NCBI RefSeq assembly: GCF_951230155.1
Contig: NZ_CATNVD010000011.1
Location: forward strand, 62,001 to 126,000
Source: Parablautia sp. Marseille-Q6255
GTDB lineage: Bacteria > Bacillota > Clostridia > Lachnospirales > Lachnospiraceae
Length of the DNA: 64,000 nucleotides
Direction: 5' to 3'
Both the position numbers and the translations under genes were made by a program. This document shows positions 59,454 through 64,000 of this stretch, in pieces. Position 1 is the stretch's first letter; every line of letters starts with the position of its first letter. The notes beneath the pieces are model-generated. The model did no database searches. It saw only the letters and a program-made list of their open reading frames with translations, and was not told the DNA's origin.

Positions 59454-59930
59454 TCAGGCAAAAAGTGCGCCTGCGGCACCAAACACTCCGGCGCTGGCAA
59501 TGCCCATGATGATTCCTGCGAGGATGACGCCGAGCATGACAGCGATCACGCTTGATTTGAAATCCATATCAAGCAGGCTGGCAGCCAGAGTACCGGTCCA
59601 CGCTCCTGTGCCCGGGAGCGGGATGCCAACGAACAGAAGAAGTGCAAGGAAGAGTCCTCGGCCTGCTTTTTCCTGGAGCTTCTTTCCTCCCTTTTCTCCT
59701 TTCTCAAGGCAGAAGGTGAAAAACTTTCCGATACATGGTTTATCCTTTCCCCAGATGAGTACCTTGCGGGCAAAAAGATAGATGATCGGTACGGGAAGCA
59801 TATTTCCAATGATCGCAATGATGTAGGATGGGACGATTGGAAGTCCCATGCCGATTGCATATGGGATCGCGCCGCGCAACTCGATCAGCGGCACCATGGA
59901 AATAAAAAATACGATAAGATAATTAAGCAT
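59454..59930 (-). CDS. Small multidrug export protein family (COG2426)
   Basis: A 158-residue membrane protein with four or five helices. PLIELRGAIPYAIGMGLP and FVGIPLPGTGAWTGTLAA are the two conserved repeats of this family (Sm_multidrug_ex), where transport of drugs is a tentative annotation. AAGGAGG precedes the ATG. It is likely co-transcribed with aroK. Upstream (59973-60016) is an imperfect inverted repeat, CCGGTTT...AAACCGG. Confidence 0.82.
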   Translation of the reverse strand: MLNYLIVFFISMVPLIELRGAIPYAIGMGLPIVPSYIIAIIGNMLPVPIIYLFARKVLIWGKDKPCIGKFFTFCLEKGEKGGKKLQEKAGRGLFLALLLFVGIPLPGTGAWTGTLAASLLDMDFKSSVIAVMLGVILAGIIMGIASAGVFGAAGALFA

Positions 59931-60096
59931 TCATATCCTCCTTTTTATACGGGTCTGATAGTTCAGGTATTTCCGGTTTAGTTTATGAAAAGCTGCAGGC
60001 TTTTATGAGAAACCGGAAAACGCGCGGCATGAGAGCCCACGCTTTCAACAGTATACATGAAAAACCGGGATACGAACACCCCCAAATTGAAAATAA

Positions 60097-60126
60097 TTCG
60101 ACAAATCAGAGGCATTGTGCTATATT
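60097..60126 (+). promoter_or_regulatory. Promoter with a perfect Spo0A-box core before the YitT-family gene
   Basis: TCGACA (60098-60103) and TATATT (60121-60126) are 17 bases apart with TGC before the -10. TTCGACA at 60097-60103 is the exact reverse complement of the Spo0A box TGTCGAA and overlaps the -35. The rest of the gap 59931-60189 contains only an imperfect inverted repeat at 59973-60016. Confidence 0.45.
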
Positions 60127-60189
60127 AAATTCAAAATGAGCTCTTTTTGCGGCTGCAAAAAAATCCGGAAGGACAGTGGAGGAGAGGAC

Positions 60190-61050
60190 ATGAGCTTTGA
60201 CTTGAAAAAAGATGGAAAACGGCTGCTGGTGATCTGCGTGGCGGCGGTGATCATGGCGGGCAACATCAAGACCTTTGTGCGGGCCGGAGATCTCTATCCG
60301 GGAGGGGCGACCGGACTGACGATCCTGCTCCAGAGGATCTTTGAAATGTTTCTGCATATAGAGGTTCCGTATTCTCTGATCAATATCGTGCTCAATGCGA
60401 TTCCGATCTATATCGGCTTTCGCTATATAGGAAAAAAATTTACGCTGTATTCCTGTATCATGATCCTGCTTACGGGCTTTTTGACAGATATTATGCCAAG
60501 CTACGTGGTGACGTATGATACGCTGCTGATCAGTATTTTCGGCGGGATGATCAATGGATTTGCGATCAGCGCCTGCCTTCTGGCGAACGCGACGACGGGC
60601 GGTACGGATTTTATTGCGATCTATTTCTCAGACAAGAAGGGCGTTGATTCCTTTAATCTGATCCTGGGATTAAATATCGTGATCCTGGCTGTGGCAGGCA
60701 TCCTTTTTGGCTGGGACAAGGCGCTGTACTCGATCATTTTTCAGTATTCTTCTACGCAGGTGCTGCACATACTTTATAAGAAGTATCAGAAAAAGACGCT
60801 GTTTATTGTCACAAACCGTCCGCAGGAGGTCTGTCAGATCATCACAGAGGTGAGCCACCACGGCGCGACGATCCTGGACGGAGAGGGCTATTATGAGGGC
60901 AAGGAGCGCAGCATCGTGTATTCTGTTGTATCAAGCGCAGAGTGCAAGGAGGTGATCCGGTCCGTGAAAACGGTGGATGAGGGGGCGTTTATCAATGCTG
61001 TGCGCACCGAGGAGCTGACAGGAAGGTTTTATCAGAAACCGGCAGAATAG
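60190..61050 (+). CDS. YitT family membrane protein (DUF161/DUF2179)
   Basis: A 286-residue protein with five or six N-terminal helices (GNIKTFVRAGDLYPGGATG and FAISACLLANATTGGTDF) and a C-terminal DUF2179 domain (LFIVTNRPQEVCQIITEV). The function of the family is not established. GGAGGAGAGGAC lies just before the ATG at 60190. It is followed by a terminator, so it stands alone upstream of spo0A. Confidence 0.88.
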   Translation: MSFDLKKDGKRLLVICVAAVIMAGNIKTFVRAGDLYPGGATGLTILLQRIFEMFLHIEVPYSLINIVLNAIPIYIGFRYIGKKFTLYSCIMILLTGFLTDIMPSYVVTYDTLLISIFGGMINGFAISACLLANATTGGTDFIAIYFSDKKGVDSFNLILGLNIVILAVAGILFGWDKALYSIIFQYSSTQVLHILYKKYQKKTLFIVTNRPQEVCQIITEVSHHGATILDGEGYYEGKERSIVYSVVSSAECKEVIRSVKTVDEGAFINAVRTEELTGRFYQKPAE

Positions 61051-61101
61051 GAAGAGCAGGACGGCAAAAAAGAGGAAAGAAAATATAAAAGAGCAGACAT
61101 T

Positions 61102-61160
61102 ATGCTGTGAAGCTGAGGCAGAAGGACAGAAGATCCTGACGTCGGTTTCACAGCATTTTT
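61102..61160 (+). terminator. Terminator after the YitT-family gene
   Basis: ATGCTGTGAA (61102-61111) pairs with TTCACAGCAT (61147-61156) around a 35-base loop and is followed by a T run. Confidence 0.7.
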
Positions 61161-61463
61161 GTTGCCGGGTGGGAAACTTCGTCTTCTATTGCAAAAAAAG
61201 TGTTCGAGTTTCTTCAACAAAATGGCAGAGATTCCGCCACTTTTTTTGCGGTATCAGACGCAATATGCAGGAAAAAGCGGGATTCTGTGCCTTCCTTTGT
61301 CGGGAAGTGTCGTCTGGTGCCGCTTTTACGGGAGAAGATATTCTTGCTAATATTTGGGATTATTATATAATACAGATAGTTTGTACGTGACAATTTTTGG
61401 TAGGCCTTCAAAAAATGCGTTGTGCAATGACAAAAAATCTACAGGACAAAAGGAGTGCAGAAA
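61161..61463 (+). promoter_or_regulatory. spo0A regulatory region
   Basis: In this part of the 413-base gap 61051-61463, TTGCTA (61344-61349) and TATAAT (61366-61371) give a plausible promoter with a 16-base spacer. Farther upstream TGTTCGA...TTCAACA (around 61200-61221) and TTTGTCGGGAAG (around 61297) loosely resemble Spo0A boxes. I found no clear sigma-H promoter. The first part of the gap holds the preceding terminator. Confidence 0.4.
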
Positions 61464-62264
61464 ATGGAGAAGCTGAATATCGCAATTGCAGATGACAACG
61501 CGAGGATGGTGGAGCTGCTCGATCATATCGTAAGCAGCGATAAAGAACTGGAGGTCGTGGGAAAGGCAGGAAATGGTGAGGAGCTCATTGAGATCATCCG
61601 GGACAAGAAGCCGGATGTTGTGCTGCTTGACATTATCATGCCAAAGCTTGACGGTCTGACGGTGATGGACCGGATCAACCGCGATCCGGATCTGAAAAAG
61701 CCGGCGTTTATTGTCATCTCTGCGGTCAGTCAGGAAAAAATGACAGAGGACGCTTTTGACCTGGGTGCGGATTATTATATCCTGAAGCCGTTTGATAATG
61801 AGACAGTCGTAAACCGCATCAAGCGTGTACATTCTCGCAGCCAGCGCAGCTTTGCAAAGACGAAGAAGGTAAGTGCGTACGAGAATACAAATGACTGTAT
61901 GGAACACAATCTGGAAACAGATGTCACGAATATCATCCATGAGGTAGGCGTGCCTGCCCATATCAAGGGCTATCAGTATTTAAGAGATGCGATCATTATG
62001 TCAGTGGGCGATATGGAAATGCTCAATTCGATCACAAAGATCCTGTATCCGACGATCGCAAAGCGCCATCAGACTACGCCAAGCCGTGTGGAGAGGGCGA
62101 TCCGCCATGCGATCGAGGTGGCGTGGAGCAGAGGCAAGATGGATACGATCGAGGAGCTGTTTGGCTATACGGTGAGCAACGGAAAAGGAAAGCCGACAAA
62201 CTCAGAGTTTATCGCACTGATCGCAGATAAGATCCGTTTGGAATACAAAAACAGAAGGTCGTGA
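61464..62264 (+). CDS. spo0A: Sporulation master regulator Spo0A
   Basis: A 266-residue response regulator. The receiver domain carries the acidic site in IADDN, D56 in [12 protein letters not shown], and K in YILKPFDNE. The C-terminal Spo0A effector domain ([18 protein letters not shown], then [18 protein letters not shown]) with recognition-helix region TPSRVERAI is intact. The ATG at 61464 is nine bases from AAGGAG. Together with spoIIR it shows a spore-forming organism. Confidence 0.98.
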   Translation: MEKLNIAIADDNARMVELLDHIVSSDKELEVVGKAGNGEELIEIIRDKKPDVVLLDIIMPKLDGLTVMDRINRDPDLKKPAFIVISAVSQEKMTEDAFDLGADYYILKPFDNETVVNRIKRVHSRSQRSFAKTKKVSAYENTNDCMEHNLETDVTNIIHEVGVPAHIKGYQYLRDAIIMSVGDMEMLNSITKILYPTIAKRHQTTPSRVERAIRHAIEVAWSRGKMDTIEELFGYTVSNGKGKPTNSEFIALIADKIRLEYKNRRS

Positions 62265-62303
62265 AATTTTTCAGAAATATTGTAAAACTGTTTGAATAAA
62301 CAC

Positions 62304-62332
62304 TTTTCATTACGGAGAAAATGCGGTATAAT
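62304..62332 (+). promoter_or_regulatory. Probable promoter for glgA
   Basis: TTTTCA (62304-62309) and TATAAT (62327-62332), 17 bases apart, lie 34 bases before the start codon. Confidence 0.55.
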
Positions 62333-62365
62333 TTTAATAACTTGTATTGAGCGGAGGTTTCGTAT

Positions 62366-63802
62366 ATGAAAAGAATATTATATGTTGCATCTGAGGCAGT
62401 GCCTTTTATCAAAACAGGAGGGCTTGCAGATGTGGTCGGATCGCTTCCAAAGTATTTCAACAAAGAAGAGTACGACGTTCGCGTGATCCTTCCGAAGTAT
62501 ATGTGCATGAGCGAAGAGTGGAAGAGCAAGATGAATTACGTGACGCACTTCTACATGGATCTTGCGTGGCGCTCTCAGTATGTCGGCGTGCTGGAGATGC
62601 AGTATGATGGGGTACAGTTTTATTTTATTGACAATGAATACTATTTTGCAGGGGCAAAACCGTACGGAAATATCTATCAGGATATCGAGAAGTTTGCCTT
62701 CTTTTCAAAGGCGGCGCTTTCCGCGCTTCCGCTGATCGGCTTTCGGCCTGATATTGTACACTGCCACGACTGGCAGACAGGTCTTATCCCGGTACTTCTC
62801 AAGGATAAGTTCCATGAGGGCGAGTTTTTCCGCGATATGAAGTCGGTGATCACGATCCACAACCTGAAATTCCAGGGCGTGTGGGATGTAAAGACCGTGC
62901 GTGATATCACAGGGCTTCCGGCGTATTATTTTACACCGGACAAGCTGGAGGCATACGGAGACGCGAACTACCTGAAGGGCGGTATCGTATACGCGGACGC
63001 GATCACAACGGTCAGCGACACGTACGCAGAAGAGATCAAGATGCCATTTTACGGGGAAGGGCTTGACGGTCTGATGCGCGCGCGCTCGAACAGTCTGCGC
63101 GGGATCGTAAACGGCATTGACTACGAGGTATTCAACCCAGAGACAGATCCCTGCATCGAGTATCATTACAATGTCCGCAACTTCCGCAAGGAAAAGATCA
63201 AAAATAAGAGAGCGCTGCAAAGTGAGCTTGGGCTCAACCAGAATGATTCTACCTTTATGGTCGGTATCGTTTCACGCCTGACAGACCAGAAAGGCTTTGA
63301 TCTGATCGCGTGCATGATGGATGAAATGTGCCAGAACGATATCCAGTTCGTTGTGCTTGGCACGGGCGAGGAAAAGTATGAAAATATGTTCCGCCATTTT
63401 GCATGGAAGTATCAGGGAAAGGTTTCCGCGAACATCTTTTATTCCGAGGCGCTTTCTCATAAGGTATATGCGGCGTGCGACGCCTTTTTGATGCCGTCCC
63501 TGTTTGAGCCGTGCGGTTTGTCTCAGCTGATGAGCCTGCGCTATGGAACCGTTCCGATCGTCCGTGAGACGGGAGGACTCAAGGATACCGTCATTCCGTA
63601 TAATGAATACGAAGGTACAGGTACGGGATTCAGCTTTGCAAATTACAATGCACATGAGATGTACCATACGCTGCAGTATGCGATGCACATTTATTATGAT
63701 AAGAAACGTGAGTGGAATAAGCTGATCGACCGCGGCATGGCGGCAGACTTTTCCTGGAATAATTCTGCACAAAAGTACAAAGAGCTGTATGACTGGCTGT
63801 AA
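62366..63802 (+). CDS. glgA: Glycogen synthase (ADP-glucose type)
   Basis: A 478-residue GT5 glycosyltransferase that extends alpha-1,4-glucan from ADP-glucose. The ADP-glucose-binding KTGGL is at 16-20, HCHDWQTGL near 131, and the GT-B C-terminal part has SRLTDQKGFDL and PSLFEPCGLSQLMSLRYG with the catalytic glutamate. GCGGAGG precedes the ATG. No other glycogen gene is visible before the window ends. A terminator follows at 63824. Confidence 0.97.
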   Translation: MKRILYVASEAVPFIKTGGLADVVGSLPKYFNKEEYDVRVILPKYMCMSEEWKSKMNYVTHFYMDLAWRSQYVGVLEMQYDGVQFYFIDNEYYFAGAKPYGNIYQDIEKFAFFSKAALSALPLIGFRPDIVHCHDWQTGLIPVLLKDKFHEGEFFRDMKSVITIHNLKFQGVWDVKTVRDITGLPAYYFTPDKLEAYGDANYLKGGIVYADAITTVSDTYAEEIKMPFYGEGLDGLMRARSNSLRGIVNGIDYEVFNPETDPCIEYHYNVRNFRKEKIKNKRALQSELGLNQNDSTFMVGIVSRLTDQKGFDLIACMMDEMCQNDIQFVVLGTGEEKYENMFRHFAWKYQGKVSANIFYSEALSHKVYAACDAFLMPSLFEPCGLSQLMSLRYGTVPIVRETGGLKDTVIPYNEYEGTGTGFSFANYNAHEMYHTLQYAMHIYYDKKREWNKLIDRGMAADFSWNNSAQKYKELYDWL

Positions 63803-63823
63803 AATTTCAATGAAGTGAATAAG

Positions 63824-63880
63824 ATCCCTCCTTTCAGGCGATACTGGAATCGTAACCAGTACCCGGAAGGAGGGATTTTT
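63824..63880 (+). terminator. Terminator after glgA whose 3' arm holds the next ribosome site
   Basis: ATCCCTCCTT (63824-63833) pairs with AAGGAGGGAT (63867-63876), with an inner pairing TACTGG/CCAGTA, and five T residues follow. The ribosome site of the next gene (AAGGAGGG) is inside the 3' arm and its ATG begins right after the T run. Confidence 0.7.
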
Positions 63881-63881
63881 A

Positions 63882-64000
63882 ATGAACGAAATTTCAGAAC
63901 TGGATCTTCAGAACCTCCGCCATCTGATCGGCGGCTTTACCACAACACACTGCAAAATGCAGGCGTATGCACAGCAGGCAGCAGACCCTGGTGTAAAACA
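63882..64000 (+). CDS. Unidentified protein, N-terminal part (cut by window end)
   Basis: The first 39 codons of a gene (MNEISELDLQNLRHLIGG...CKMQAYAQQAADP). The ATG follows AAGGAGGG by seven bases. The pattern LRHLIGG with YAQQAADP is reminiscent of small spore-coat-associated proteins of Lachnospiraceae, but that is only an impression. The remainder lies outside the window. Confidence 0.5.
   Translation, partial: MNEISELDLQNLRHLIGGFTTTHCKMQAYAQQAADPGVK

Overview
The window looks like chromosome from a spore-forming, Gram-positive, anaerobic gut-type Firmicute, most likely a Lachnospiraceae member. The grounds are Spo0A and SpoIIR, strong AGGAGG ribosome sites, near-consensus sigma-A promoters, a lysine riboswitch, a group II intron of the kind common in Lachnospiraceae, and base composition near 50% GC by eye. 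I saw no rRNA, tRNA, CRISPR array, prophage or plasmid functions. The only mobile element is the group II intron.

Layout. 1-377: end of cutC. 544-6622: an oligopeptide ABC transporter (BCDF, then the binding protein under its own promoter); the two transcripts have related leaders. 6831-8630: an Xaa-Pro aminopeptidase. 8741-16738: a sialic-acid (nan) cluster, with rpiR-nanK on the minus strand divergent from nanE-nanA-SGNH esterase, then a binding protein and two permeases under a second promoter. 16775-18684: a group II intron inserted directly behind a terminator hairpin. 18763-21755: panT-coaX (minus) divergent from coaBC (plus), a pantothenate/CoA locus. 21804-26144: a GH125 mannosidase, a small protein and an AAA+/VWA pair. 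26275-29201: Mrp/NBP35 ATPase, uracil permease, spoIIR.

29304-37066: KDPG aldolase, then a mannose-family PTS operon (IIB, IIC, IID, 2-hydroxyacid dehydrogenase, IIA, CdaR-type regulator, a second IIB, a DapA-family aldolase, and a membrane protein that looks like a degenerate M28 peptidase). The enzyme set points to a sugar acid as substrate, but the substrate is not identified. 37174-39006: typA. 39305-40512: a two-OB-fold protein and a corrinoid-adenosyltransferase-like P-loop protein. 40521-48520: a lysine riboswitch with dapA-dapB-lysC, running without a visible terminator into an LRR protein, a VWA-like (DUF2201) protein, a MoxR ATPase and a small membrane protein. 48498-54569: a GNAT acetyltransferase, a two-component system, DegV, a FUSC-like membrane protein and an amidohydrolase. 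54645-64000: ilvE, dinB, an MGMT-like protein, a MATE exporter, aroK, a small exporter, a YitT-family protein, spo0A, glgA and the start of a further gene.

The least explained parts are the sugar-acid PTS operon with its M28-like membrane protein, the LRR/VWA/MoxR module placed behind the lysine riboswitch, the second AAA+/VWA module with an unusual Walker A motif, the shared opp leaders, and two genes whose Shine-Dalgarno sequence lies inside the 3' arm of a strong hairpin.
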